DNA from: Amanita rubescens
Taxonomy: Eukaryota; Basidiomycota; Agaricomycetes; Agaricales; Amanitaceae
DNA: 64,000 nucleotides
Direction: 5' to 3'
NCBI GenBank assembly: GCA_015039365.1
Contig: WION01000039.1
Coordinates: forward strand, 186,001 to 250,000
The notes beneath the pieces were generated by a model, which ran no database searches, had not been told where the DNA came from, and was given only the letters and a program-made list of their open reading frames with translations. Below, one piece after another: positions 1 to 11,100 of the stretch. A program made the position numbers and the translations under genes. Position 1 is the stretch's first letter. Each line of letters begins with the position of its first letter.

Positions 1-1860
1 CCCATACTCCGCTGACAAGGGATTGATCACCTGCACCGCCTTGCCGACTTCAAACCGGCGATCCTGTTCCATTTCAAAATCGTCATAAGGGATAAGTTGC
101 CATGATTTCACGTCAAACTGTAATAGATTTAATATTTGCTGGGTACGGGCATGGAGTTCATACCTGTTCCTTTCGATCCTGGTCGAATACTTCAATTTGA
201 TCATCCTGGACCCCGATGACCAAACCTTGCTGGTTGATCATCGACGACCTAACGACCTTGACTCTATCTCCAAGCTGATAAAACCTTCTGACGGATCGGA
301 TACCGACTTCGAACTCCTCTCCTGTCTCGATCGTGCGCACGATCACTTTATCAAAGTGTATGTCCTGTATAACGCCTTGGGTAATCCCCATATTCGACTT
401 GACCTCCACCTTGTTACCGATTTTGACAGGAGCGGCTACATCATTCTCGTACGTCCACCTGAAGAATTCCGTGTGCGGAAAATCTAATTTCATTTCCTTC
501 GCTCCGATGGTCATCCCTTCCGCGAACAAGTTTAATTCTTTAAGTCTGGGCACCACGTCTGATGACTGTAATGCACTGACAGGTACATAGAATATCGCGA
601 ATGGCGGCACTAAATCGTCTCCATCTACTGTTCTCTTCTGGGTTTTTGGATTTACCAATTGGCACACGCCAGGCTTGATAGCCGCGAGGTCATAGAAGCA
701 CTTGGGATTCCACCACACGGTCGGATGCAAAGGATGCATTGTTTCTGTGCCCGGAGTCGGTTCAGAGATCGTATTGGGATGTAGAAGTCGTGGTAATCGT
801 TGCCTTCTTAGCTTCTTCCGTTCATCCAGATAATCGGCGGAACCCTGCCTTCCTACCTCAACCAATAACCGCGGGACCAGATAGATCAGGACCTTTGACT
901 CATTGAAAACCTCGTGCACGTAAGCGAGGTCATTGGCGTATTTTAGAAGTCTCTGGTCGATATTGTGGTCCTTGTCTAGCAAATCCCTGAGCTCTGACCT
1001 CTTCTTTATCCGGACCCACGACGGGGACTTGATGCGTGGCATAGTTGGACACCAAGTGATCCATTGTACACGTTGGTCCACAGGTACGAATAATACGTTG
1101 GGAGGTTGATAGACCGTGGACAGGTCTACACATAACTCAACCACGTTTTTGTGTGAAGTCGATTCGATGCATATCCAATTATCACTTCGCGGTGGCATAA
1201 AGACGGATAACGCTAACTGGGGACGTTTGCGCAAACGGTCGTGCATTACCCACAAAGTTTCTTCTACCGTTCCATTCTTTATATCCCGTATCCCATTCTC
1301 AGATGCTTGACGGCAAGAAAGAAAGACCACGGACTCACATATACGCTTACTATCCAAAAATTGGAATCCTGGGCCGTGGGCATTCGCATGGCACGTTCTG
1401 TCAACGAAGCGAGCACCTCGACGTCGGAGTGAGTTTTGCGCTCGTCTTGCCCGCCGTGGCCTTCACCCTCTGATGCATGAGCCTCGTATCGGCGAACAAC
1501 ACCCGCCATCCGATAATCCAATGCCGGTTCCGATTCATTGCGACCTTGTCCTATGTTGGAGGTATCAAACCCCGGGCTGGCTGTCATACCGTGAGTTAAC
1601 TCAAGTAGCAAAAGTTGAAATGGGAACCTACATTCACCGTCATAGCCTAGGTCATCCTCACTGGACTCTTCATCCTCAACTTCGATGTCCTGACCACCAT
1701 CCAAGTTCACTTCATCATCATCAATTAAGTCGTCGTAACGTCAGTTTAGCTTTCGCGAGTTTTGCACTTTTCGACTTACATCCCCTCGCAGGTCCTTCCA
1801 TCTCTTCGTCGCTCGAGCCACTGACCGAAGCTTCAACGTCCAAGAAGTCATTCAGTGCGA
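1..1860 (-). CDS. Spt5-like KOW/NGN-domain protein, 3' end outside window
   Basis: The longest exon (158-1357) resembles the transcription elongation factor Spt5. An NGN-like stretch around WICIESTSHKNVVELCVDL is followed by KOW1-like WVRIKK ending in LIYLVPRL, and then by two more KOW-type segments (VKIGNKVEVKSNMG and YQLGDRVKVV). A good intron (minus strand, about 110-168) leads into an exon continuing FEVGKAVQVINPLSAEYG, which runs off the left edge. Upstream, an acidic segment (VEDEESSEDD, 1640-1710) is joined by probable introns near 1310-1350 and 1580-1640, matching the acidic N-terminus of Spt5. The extreme 5' end (1710-1860) does not give a clean splice model, because an in-frame TGA precedes the acidic exon. 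Spt5 binds RNA polymerase II; this could be a diverged, lineage-specific paralogue rather than the housekeeping gene. The family call is inference from motif order. Confidence 0.6.
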
Positions 1861-2509
1861 CCTACGGATAGCGGACTTAGTCAAAGCGGTCATGACGAGT
1901 TAAGATCGACATTACCCTCTTTCTTTTCTTTCTACTTTTTTCATGTTCAGACGCGCGAATCCGTTTTCCTCGCTACCAACTGTATTGAGCTGATTCTAGC
2001 ATATAAGTCTATCTTTTTACCGACGCATCCATGCTTGACGTATTATTAGAATTTGGATCACTACGAGAAAGTTGATCAGCACAACTGCGCATCAGAGCGG
2101 CTCTCTTCCGTTATACAAAGAAGCATTTCTCTCATTCAGACTTACGAAGTGTATTACGACGATGTCAAGTTGCGGGCTTTGCCGCCCTACAGCTAAAAAG
2201 CTATGACTTTACTATGACACTTTTAACGAAGGATGCACACGAAACTAGCAAGAGTTATTTTAGACCCCGCGCCGTGGTGATGTACCCCGCGTCCTCCTGT
2301 TGTACTGGTGTTTGACCTAACTTACGCAAAGACAAGGAGGGCTGGTATTTAGCAGCGCACAAAGCCCGCGGAGCTTTCCTTCGCCCCCCATACCGCAATG
2401 GGGGACTATGCACAACTTAGCGATAGAATGCAATCAATATCTTATTCAACGCATTGTGTCAATGTTATATATGTCTATACATCCCTTTCCAAACGCACAA
2501 TCAGTCACT
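1861..2509. other. intergenic region, no supported gene
   Basis: Only short open frames occur here, with no motif or splice pattern that I can defend. The stretch lies between the 5' end of the Spt5-like gene and the 3' end of the next minus-strand gene, so it probably holds the promoter of the former. Confidence 0.5.
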
Positions 2510-3280
2510 GGAGCGGTTCTTTCCGTTCCCATCGACGGTGACGTTGATGGTGGATTTGAACCCAAAGACATGGAGATGAAGCTGTTAAGGTAGGCATCGG
2601 TTCACTGGTTTGAAGCATTTTGACTCATACTACATACCTCAGGCTCGCCCGCCTTGGCTGATAGCTTCTTTTTCTTGGTCTTTATGTTAGATCTTGCAGT
2701 CGCTGCCTTTTTGCGTTGATAGTACCTCGAGAGACGTTGCAGTCTGTTGTTTTGGGCTAAGGCAGGTAAGCCAAATCACTTATTTATTTGTTTCATTGAT
2801 AACTTACGGCGGTTACGCTGCAGCATGGGTGGATTATCCAATAACTCAACCTCCGGCGAAGATGATTTGCGAGACCCGGGGGCGGAACCATTCCTGTCCA
2901 CGTTCTGAGGGACGACCAGTGCATCTACATCCATTTCTGTGTCAGAACTCAGTGAAATATGGGACCGAGGTGGAGCTAAAAACAAAGTAGCGTTAAAGAG
3001 GGATCATTTACCACTGAAAACGAAATAGTTACTATCCCATGGCCGTGGCTGCCACGGGGGTGGGCTAGACGAATAAGTCCCAACGAAATCGAACGACTCG
3101 CTTTCGCTTTTGACGCTCGGGTTCGAGCTGGCGTCGAGTCCAACAGACCCGGTGTTGGAATGAGCGGGACACGGGATGATGCCCCCAGTCCTCTCGGACT
3201 TGTCTGTTCTTCCAAAAGAGAAAGCGTATAAGGAGGCATAGCGATGGAGGACGAAGTGGTTTGGAGGACAAAGTCACTAT
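2510..3280 (-). CDS. hypothetical multi-exon protein, serine-rich, model uncertain
   Basis: Three or four minus-strand blocks look coding and are joined by plausible GT-AG introns. The block at 3030-3280 contains SESESFDFVGTYSSSPPPW and ends at a GTAAAT donor. The next block, about 2815-2987, begins APPRSHISLSSDTEMDVD. A basic block, 2643-2750, contains LQRLSRYYQRKK, and the last exon contains VFGFKSTINVTVDGNGKN and stops near 2510. The first two blocks join in phase, and so do the last two, but the junction between the second and third does not fit with the visible donor. The gene may be degenerate or use another splice site. No start codon was identified. I do not recognise the family. It points the same way as the Spt5-like gene. 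Confidence 0.35.
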
Positions 3281-4013
3281 CGGTATATATACTTCTCTAC
3301 CCCTTACACCGAAGTAATATAATGTTGGATATACAGCTCCCGAGAATTGAGGATGGTCTGACAATGTGTGATACGCCCTGGAAACGGCATTCTAAGCGTA
3401 ACCACGTCTAGTGTGATACGCGCAATGAATACAGTACGCCATGGATTCTCACATCATATCTCGTAACCAGTGAGCGCATGAGCCATTTCTAATATCGCCC
3501 GTGTTTTTTTTTCACTAATTTATCTTGTACGGCAGGGAAGTGATTGGCGCTAAAGATGTGTTTACGGTATCGATGGCGGTTCCCTGAATCGCAAATACGC
3601 GTTCAATTCTCCGTGGGCCGGCTCGGTGAGTTCGAGTTCTTTGGCCGTTTCATTCCATCTGCCCATGGAAGAACTGACAGGTACCAATTTCAAAATAGAA
3701 AGAGTCCAAGACGGCCTTCCGTGAACAGTCAAGGTTCGCGTTCTTCTTCTAATGTTGTGCGGTGACTAACTCTAGCTTAGTGAATTATCAACTCGCGAAA
3801 GGCATTGATCGCCATTCTCACTCTTCTGGATCTGTCGCACGCGGGGATTAAGCTGAAGCCGGATAGCTCTGTTGCAAATTTTCTGTGATCTGTTTTGCCC
3901 TGTTGTGAAGCGATCGATACTACGACATCGGAGCCAGCTCATGCGTCGCCCAAACAGGGCCGGGTGGGGCGACTGCGGGAACTTAAATGTCGTCGGTCGC
4001 TTGCAAGCCTCTT
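3281..4013. other. intergenic region, no supported gene
   Basis: No convincing coding frame on either strand. This is the probable divergent promoter region between the minus-strand gene ending at 2510 and the plus-strand gene starting at 4014. Confidence 0.45.
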
Positions 4014-4025
4014 ATGCCCCCACGC

Positions 4026-4062
4026 CAGAAGACCCAGAAGACCCGGAAGACCCGGAAGACAA
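4026..4062. repeat. 9-bp tandem repeat, about 4 copies
   Basis: The unit is close to ACCCRGAAG. It lies in exon 1 of the split host gene and encodes a Lys-Thr-Arg repeat. Its period is a multiple of three, so length changes keep the frame. Confidence 0.8.
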
Positions 4063-5126
4063 GGGGACAAACCCCGGGAACGCCTCCCGGCGGAGAGCAA
4101 GAGGTTCGCTTCAGCCTCCCTCGTTTGATAATTCTGACTTTTTTACATCTCATTCAGGACGGCAATGCCAAAGAGACCAGGCCGTATGGGTTTCGGGAGT
4201 CGACATTGATTGCCCGCTCCGCTGAGCCGGGTCAACTCAATCCCACTCAAAACCGTCCCAATTCTCGCTCCCAAAACGCAGTAGACAAAACATCGAAGGA
4301 CTTCGTCAAGGGGGTCGCTCAACAACTACAAGAAACAGATGGGGATTCAGCGCCTAGTATGCCACCAGTTTCAAAGAGCAAAAATATGAGTAGCAGTGAC
4401 AACTCGGTGAATGCTGGCAGTAGGTACCTCCCCTTTCACGAGACCCTTACTCACCGTAAGAAAGCAATTGGGCTAGGAAATCCTTCCACTAGAGGAGATG
4501 TAGAAACGGTGCGGACTGCGAGTGGAGGAATCAAGCGGAATAGAGAGGGCGTGAGTGATGTTGACGACACCGCTCCGTAAGTACTATCTTAACATCCCTT
4601 TGATGTACCTGAAATCTGTATATCAGGGCTCGAAAGCTTATGCGCTCTGTGTCTCGCACTGGTTCCGACGAAGAAACTAATTCCTTGCGACAGTCAGTCA
4701 GCGGTACCAACATCGGCTGGCACGCTAATCCTATTTCAAGCTCATCTCAATCTCAAGAGCCAGAAGGCGACCATCCGCATGAAGATTCTGATAGTAAGAC
4801 CCCGCACTAACTTCAGTTACCACCAATTGATGAAGTTATGGTTCATGAAGCTGAAGGAAAAAGTTCATCTTCAGAATCGGATACAGACGGCTACGCGAGC
4901 GACCCAAACCACGGAGTCGTGATCAGACCCAAGGAAGGCCTCCCGGCAGCAGCGAAGGTAATTCCGTCGTTTCCTCTCACAACATAAGCTTACGTTTTTT
5001 AATGCAGACTCAGAGAGGTGCAACTAAGCCTCGTCAGTCGAATCAAGATTCGCAAAATGATGCTTCGGCTACAGAACACTCTCCCTCTAATTCCGAGGCT
5101 GCGGTCCATGACAGCCATCAACCTGC

Positions 5127-5188
5127 CCCCGCTGCCCCCCCCGCTGCCCCCCCGGTTGCCCCCCCCGTTGCCCCCCCCGCTGCCCCCG
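5127..5188. repeat. C-rich tandem repeat coding Pro/Ala
   Basis: Runs of 6-8 C separated by GCTG or GTTG encode a PAAPPVAPP-type stretch in exon 5 of the split host gene. Homopolymer C runs are prone to slippage, so exon 5 could differ between strains. Confidence 0.75.
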
Positions 5189-5878
5189 AGTCTCCACAAG
5201 GCGCATCAGCTGCAATGCGTATGATTTCCACTTCACTGCTAGAAGCACTCAACTAATACTTACCCAATGTTTACAGGAGTCCGAGGTGGTGGTGGCCCAG
5301 CGCAACGACCGGTAGGCTATTATGGCCGATCTGCAAGGGCTAAACGGCGGCAAGAACAAAGGGCTCAGAGTCAAGTGAGTTATGTGTTTCCCACGTACAT
5401 CTTTACTCATTCGGTCGTGACCCAACAGCCAAATCGCCCGTCCGGCGATGAGACTGGACGTTCAGGTGGAAATAAGACACATTGGACAATTAACGACCTT
5501 CCACCGGACACTGATCTCCATAAGTGGAATGTTTTCGTTGTCCCCCGCTTCCTTAAACATTTCGCGTGTTACGGCGAACCTTGGGATGCAAACGCTTATC
5601 TCGAGATCGCTCAAGCTTTGTGGAAAGATATTTTTCCAAGGTCTAAGCACGTTCCCGCACAAAAGGATGATGCAGTATATCCGCTCGTCCGTCATTTCCC
5701 TTTTTTTTCACATTCTTTAGATTCATTTTGCTATATTGTAGCTACGCCAACACATATATGACTTCCGCAGTGGCATGGCTGATCGTGCAGAGCGCGCCGT
5801 GGAAGACTTTTTCGGCCACTATTCCCTGTTTGGTTCTGCAGAAGGAATTAAGAAGTATGTTAACTGGGCGGTGCCTCC

Positions 5879-6332
5879 TGTTACAACACGGTACGGACTC
5901 CCGCATTATGCTTACATGATACGTCGGACATGTTTATTTCCTTTATGCATACCTTACTTGTCGCTCCCCTTATGCTCGATTCATACGGACTAACTCGTTT
6001 CTTTTATTATACCATCCCTTGTTCCACGTATGACGCCGTCCTTATACTTACTTTCGTACTTACCATTATTCACTAATTAGTACGTCTCTTTGTACTTGCT
6101 AGTATAAGTACCGCTTGTATTCTAGAGTCGAACCTTAAGTTCGACTTAGCTGTTTATTGTCGTCTGGCAATATAACTGTACTCTTTAAACTCATCTACCA
6201 CAATCGTCCTCAGATCCTAAGTCAACGTCTTGACTTAGTATTGAACTTATAATCTTAACGTTTGACTTAAGACTTGTAATCGTGACTAGAGTTGCCGCTG
6301 CAACTTAAGTTGAGATTAACGAGTTCGTAACA
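5879..6332 (+). repeat. 5' LTR of element A
   Basis: 454 bp, TGTTACAACACGG... to ...GTTCGTAACA. It holds the promoter: a TATA-like TATAAG at 6103 and, 33 nt downstream, the segment TAAGTTCGACTTA (6136-6148), which is complementary to the primer-binding site. U3 upstream of the TATA box contains several ATGs; the part downstream contains none. Confidence 0.96.
6103..6148 (+). promoter_or_regulatory. LTR promoter and putative transcript 5' end (self-primer)
   Basis: TATAAG at 6103 precedes TAAGTTCGACTTA (6136-6148) by 33 nt, a normal TATA-to-start distance. The 13-mer is exactly complementary to the sequence just after the LTR (6335-6347). It also sits in a near-palindrome (GTCGAACCTTAAGTTCGAC), so it could fold on itself. 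In Tf1-type elements the transcript 5' end folds back to prime reverse transcription; the same is inferred here. Confidence 0.7.
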
Positions 6333-6347
6333 ATTAAGTCGAACTTA
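6333..6347 (+). other. primer-binding site of element A, complementary to its own LTR
   Basis: It starts directly after the LTR CA terminus: AT and then TAAGTCGAACTTA (6335-6347), the exact reverse complement of LTR positions 6136-6148. I did not recognise a tRNA 3' end match. This supports self-priming rather than tRNA priming. Confidence 0.7.
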
Positions 6348-6423
6348 TCAATAAGCCTGAACATCGATTCATTGGCGTTTGATAACACACACTTCGACGA
6401 ACTTCCGGAAAGCCAGCCCGTAG

Positions 6424-7095
6424 GTTACTGGCCACGTTGTCAAAACGGATTGGAGAGCTCCACCGAATAGAGCTACACGAGATCGTAAAGGGAACTACGT
6501 TCTTGACGGATACTACGTCAGACTAAACGGTGCAAAACGAATCTGGGAAGATACAGGAGGAAATCCAGTTAAAGAACAAGAATTCTGGATACCACAAAAA
6601 GAAACTAGACCTCCGAACGAATCGTATTATTATTTTGCAGATTTATATCTTCAGGAACAGCACATCAGATTCGATCACCTCACAGAACGTTGGATAGCAT
6701 CCGAAACACAAGAATTTGTCCCTAACGAATACTTCAACACCCCCATTTGGATAAAGGGGACTGTTGACGCTCTACCAGAGAACTTAAGACCAAAAACTCT
6801 CCTTTCCATACAGACAAAAGGCAAAAAGAAAGCAAACTTTGGCCTAAACGATAGTGAATCCGAGAAAGAAGAAGAAACAGATCAAAAACCCGATCTATCT
6901 CTTGATTTTCTCAGTGACCTTTCAGTTGGAACGACACCAACACCTGCCCAACAACCGACCAATCCCGAACCAGGTCCTTCGAACCCTAAAGAAGACGAAG
7001 AAGACCCGTTTGACTCTGACAGAATCGAAGTAGACGAACCTAAACCCGATCCAACTCCACCACACAGAGATCCATCACCCCCACCATCACCAAGA
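6424..7095 (+). CDS. conserved N-terminal extension in frame with Gag, no ATG
   Basis: The frame of gag is open upstream of its first ATG, back to a TAG at 6421, and encodes about 224 residues. It includes APPNRATRDRKGNYVLDGYY, EFWIPQKETRPPNES, EFVPNEYFNTPIWIKG and a Pro/acidic tract. Element C, a diverged relative, has matching residues in the same position (PPNRATRGTRGHYYLDH, EFWIPQ..NRPPN, EFVPDDFFKGPKWIEG). Conservation at protein level argues that this is translated, yet there is no ATG in any frame from 6121 to 7095. Translation may begin at a near-cognate codon (ACG at 6445 is one in-frame candidate) or from an upstream spliced exon. An upstream frame, ELPESQPVG, just before the TAG is also shared with C. 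The extension would give a Gag of about 575 residues. Confidence 0.55.
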
Positions 7096-8154
7096 ATGTC
7101 TGGAGGAAGTACAGACCCTATACCCAACCCACGAACTCCTAGTCTCATCGGAGATCTCCCTGAATTTAAGGGGAAGCGAAAGGATGCCAATACGTTCATA
7201 GAAGATATTGAAATCTTCTTTGACATGAATCCTGAAAGGATGAATACAGACCGTTTAAAGATCCTTGCTGCCCTGAACAAGATCTCAGAAGGAGCTAGAC
7301 AGTGGAAAAAGAATAAATTAGCGGAGTTACGAAAATCACGCGCTACCGTTGAAGGAGGCGTCACAAGACCCGCTTTATTCGATGACTGGGAAGCATTCAA
7401 ACTATCATTCTTGACAGACTGGGGAGAAGTTGATCCAAGTGGAAATGCATACACGAAAATTCTCAATCTACAGAACAGATCGTCCATGAAAGGAAAGAAA
7501 CAAATGACCTTGCCTAATTACGTCAATCAGTTCAAGGAACAAATCACGAAAGCAGGAATCGAAGGAGAAGCAGCATTCCATATGTTCGGAAAAGGACTTA
7601 CAGCACCCGAGTTCGAAAAAGCAATGCTCATGAACCCAAAAACGTTACAAGATTGGTACGACATTGCTATCAAACTCGACAACATCCGAACCCGTTCATA
7701 CGCTTATTCTCCCCGATCTGGAAATGGTCATTCATCATCCTCTCACAACGACGAATCATGGGCTATGCAGATCGATCATAAATTTCTAGAACAAGAAGAA
7801 GACCCAGAACTAGAACTTATGATCAGATCTATGTCCAAAGAAGAAAGAGAACGCTACATCAAAGACGGTTTATGTTTTATCTGCGGAATCAAAGGACACA
7901 TGTCAGGGCAATGCCCGAAGAAGAAAAGAAACAAAGGGAAAGGCCGATTTAAAGGAGGGAGGAAAAGAGGATTCACGCCCAAACGTCACATTCGAGCCAC
8001 ATCAAATGATGGTGACGGAAATTGGGAAGAAGAAGAAGTCCGAGAGTCTAAACCAAATTACACCAAGAACATCCGAGCGCTGATGAAAGGGATGTCAACC
8101 GACGAAAAGAACGATCTATTACTATCTCTTGCCGATGATAACGAGGATTTTTGA
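7096..8154 (+). CDS. gag: Gag polyprotein, element A
   Basis: 352 residues from the first ATG of the inferred transcript. A retrotransposon Gag capsid-like region (FKGKRKDANTFIEDIEIFF through YDIAIKLDNI, residues about 20-200) is followed by one zinc knuckle, CFICGIKGHMSGQC (C-x2-C-x4-H-x4-C), and a basic tail that would bind RNA. Gag assembles the virus-like particle. The ORF ends ...NEDF with TGA at 8152, and pol starts in the -1 frame at the same place. The frame continues upstream without an ATG (see the extension at 6424-7095), so the true N-terminus may be longer. Confidence 0.93.
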   Translation: MSGGSTDPIPNPRTPSLIGDLPEFKGKRKDANTFIEDIEIFFDMNPERMNTDRLKILAALNKISEGARQWKKNKLAELRKSRATVEGGVTRPALFDDWEAFKLSFLTDWGEVDPSGNAYTKILNLQNRSSMKGKKQMTLPNYVNQFKEQITKAGIEGEAAFHMFGKGLTAPEFEKAMLMNPKTLQDWYDIAIKLDNIRTRSYAYSPRSGNGHSSSSHNDESWAMQIDHKFLEQEEDPELELMIRSMSKEERERYIKDGLCFICGIKGHMSGQCPKKKRNKGKGRFKGGRKRGFTPKRHIRATSNDGDGNWEEEEVRESKPNYTKNIRALMKGMSTDEKNDLLLSLADDNEDF

Positions 8155-8168
8155 CAGTGGGACTCATG
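8145..8168 (+). promoter_or_regulatory. gag/pol junction: T-run at the gag stop, -1 pol frame
   Basis: Gag ends GAT TTT TGA; pol is open in the -1 frame as TTT TTG ACA GTG. A P-site Phe tRNA could slip back one base on the five-T run at the stop codon. Element B has the same layout with TAA, and so does the relative C. A pol-frame ATG lies 12 nt after the stop, so termination and re-initiation is the alternative. Confidence 0.5.
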
Positions 8169-11100
8169 ACAGTGGATGAAGTCTCAGACACACCAGATTC
8201 AACTATCGATATATCTCATGTAACAGTACAATCTATTTCAAAACGAAGATTATCTGTCCCTATCAAAGTTGAAACTGAAAACAACACTGAAAATCTCGTT
8301 GCCCTTGTCGACTGCGGAGCCGAAGGGATATTTATCGACAAAAGAATAGCACACAAATGGAGAAAACGAAAAACTCAACGACCAATTAGAGTTTATAACG
8401 TCGATGGCACCATAAACAAAGAAGGAGAAATTGATGAACAATGTCTAATCACCTTCGAAATGAACGGAAAACGCATGACTGAATGGTTTTACGTATCAGC
8501 AATAGGAAAACAAACGGTTATACTGGGGCTTCCTTGGTTAGAGAAGCATAACCCTGACGTAAATTGGAGAGAAAAGACTCTAGAGTTCCGAGACTCTGAA
8601 CAGGACAAAATCAAGGCATCACTTCGGAGCATCTGTCAACAGATCGACAGAATAGCTATGCCTGAATGGGAAGAAAATCTCGTCATCGGATATTTGATGT
8701 CACACAAAGGATCACAGATGACAGATCACAGATGGAACACGCATACATTTGAGGATATAGGAAGCTGGTCAGAAGACGAATACGACCAAGTAACTATCGC
8801 ACGATATACACCAGCTCAACAAATGGAACACAAATACCATCAAACAGAGGAGGTTTACACGCTCCCTCCTGAATACTCGGCATGGAAAGATGTATTCGAG
8901 AAAAAAGCAAGTGAACGATTCCCGGAAAGCCGATCTTGGGATCACCAGATAGAACTTCGCGATGATTTCATACCAAAAAGAGGAAAAATCTATCCCTTAT
9001 CTCCGAAACAGCAGAACACACTGGATGAATGGATCAAAGAACATGTTGAAAAAGGCTACATCAGACCATCGAAATCGCCGCAGGCATCACCTTTCTTCTT
9101 TGTAGAGAAGAAAGAAGCACAAAAACTACGACCCTGCCAAGACTATCGATATTTGAACGAATACACTAAACCAAACGCATATCCATTACCCCTTATCTCC
9201 GATCTTATGATTAAACTCAAGGATTCGGAATACTTTACGAAATTGGATATCCGTTGGGGATATAATAACGTTCAAATCAAAGAATCTGACAGATGGAAAG
9301 CCGCCTTTATCACCAATCGAGGTTTATTTGAACCTAACGTCATGTTCTTTGGATTACGAAATTCACCAGCAACGTTCCAAGCTATGATGGACGATTATTT
9401 CAGGGATTTTACAGAAAAAGGATGGCTCGTCATCTACATGGATGACATGCTAATACACGCGCGCACTAAAGAAGAACTCGAGATTCGAACAAAACAAGTA
9501 CTTGAACGATTACAAAAACACGATCTTTACCTCAAGCTTGAAAAGTGTAAATTCGCTGCCAAAGAAGTTGATTTTCTAGGCACCGTCATATCCAAAAATA
9601 CAATAAAAATGGACCCGATCAAACTTGCCGGAATCAGGGACTGGCCAACCCCTTCTACCGTTAAACAGGTTAGATCCTTTTTAGGATTCGGAAATTACTA
9701 TCGAAGATTTATTTTCGGATTCGCCCATCTTGCACGACCCCTGCACGACCTAACAAAGAAAAACAAATTATGGACATGGACCGCAGAATGCCAAGTCGCA
9801 TTTGATCTATTAAAAGAACGCTTCACATCCGCACCTGTCTTAATGATGCCCGATGTTAACAAACCCTTCATTCTACAAACGGACGCATCAGACCGCGCTA
9901 TCGGAGCAGTTCTTATGCAGAAAGATGACAATGGCGACTTACACCCATGTGGATACCTATCCCACGCTTTAACACCGACTGAAACACGATGGCAAATCTA
10001 CGACCGAGAATTATTCGCCATTTACTACGCTCTTTACAACGAATGGAGATACCTGCTTGAAGGAGCAGAACACCCTGTCATTATTCATTGCGACCACAAG
10101 AACCTACTCTACTATCGAGAACCACAACGTCTTACAAACCGCCAAGCACGATGGTGGAACGACTTGTCTCGATTTAATATTAAATTAACGCATGTTCCTG
10201 GAACAAAACTAATAATAGCGGATGCTTTATCCCGCCGACCCGATCACATGACAAAAGATGAACCAGAAGAGTTAATAACAATGCTCCCAAAAGAACTCTT
10301 TGTTCGCACGATCGCCGAAGATCTCCGTGACAGAGCAATAGAAATAACTGTCAAAGATGAATTCGCTGAATCAATCAAGAAATGCCTAAAAGAAAAAGGA
10401 ACACCGCCTTTACGAACAGCCCTTTCTGATTGGACCCTCGACAACGAATTAATCCTATACAAAGGGAAATCTTTTATCCCTCCTAACACCGATCTTCGCC
10501 GAGATATTATTAGAGATTTTCATGAATCACCAACAAGCGGACACCCCGGTTTCTTCAAAACACTAGCCTTATTAAAGGAATATTACTGGTGGCCATTAAT
10601 GTCTAAAATGGTTAAACAGTTTATTGACGGATGCACGGCATGTCAACAAATGAAATCAAATACTCACCCTACCGCCGCACCCCTGATGCCAATCAAGTCT
10701 CACGCACACCGACCCTTCCAACAAATAACCATGGATTTCATAACCGACTTACCCATAAGTGACGGTTTTGATTCTATCTTTATCGTGGTCGATCAAGGAC
10801 TTACAAAGGGAGTAATTCTCATGCCTTGTAACAAAACTATCACCGCCGACGAAACCGCCGACCTCTACATTCGGAATGTATTCAAAAACTTCGGTTTACC
10901 CGACGTCATGATCTCCGATCGAGGACCACAGTTCGCATCACATGTCTTTAACGGCATAATGGACTCATTAAAAATCAAACACAAAATGAGTACCGCCTTC
11001 CATCCACAAACTGATGGACAAACGGAGTGATATAACGCCGAATTAGAAGCTTATCTCCGAATATTCTGTGCCTATGAACCAGATACTTGGAACAAGATGA

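Larger units (their letters stand above)
4014..5878 (+). pseudogene. 5' part of host gene split by retrotransposon A (exons 1-8)
   Basis: A multi-exon model fits. Exon 1 starts at ATG 4014 (an in-frame ATG at 3987 is possible), with introns at 4104-4157, 4577-4626, about 4794-4835, 4958-5007, 5219-5276, 5375-5428 and 5687-5741. Most have clear GT-AG ends and keep phase; the third is uncertain and the last has a weak GTCCGT donor. The N-terminal half is low-complexity: a KTR repeat, serine/acidic stretches and a Pro/Ala repeat. The conserved part starts at THWTINDLPPDTDLHKWNVF and continues through FACYGEPWD, QALWKDIFP and RQHIYDFRSGMADRA. It resembles an abundant Agaricomycete family of unknown function (possibly Pfam DUF6532, from memory). 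Exon 8 is cut at 5878 by element A. Codons resume exactly at 14021, so the gene was intact before insertion. No function is proposed. Confidence 0.65.

Noticed and set aside
4794..4816. 23-bp intron ending CTTCAG in the split host gene
   Set aside because: Too short, and it leads to an in-frame TGA; an acceptor at 4835 keeps the frame.
6882..7487. 200-residue antisense open frame opposite gag, also open in B and D
   Set aside because: It mirrors codon use of gag on the other strand and has no motif; the copies are too similar for its openness to be informative.
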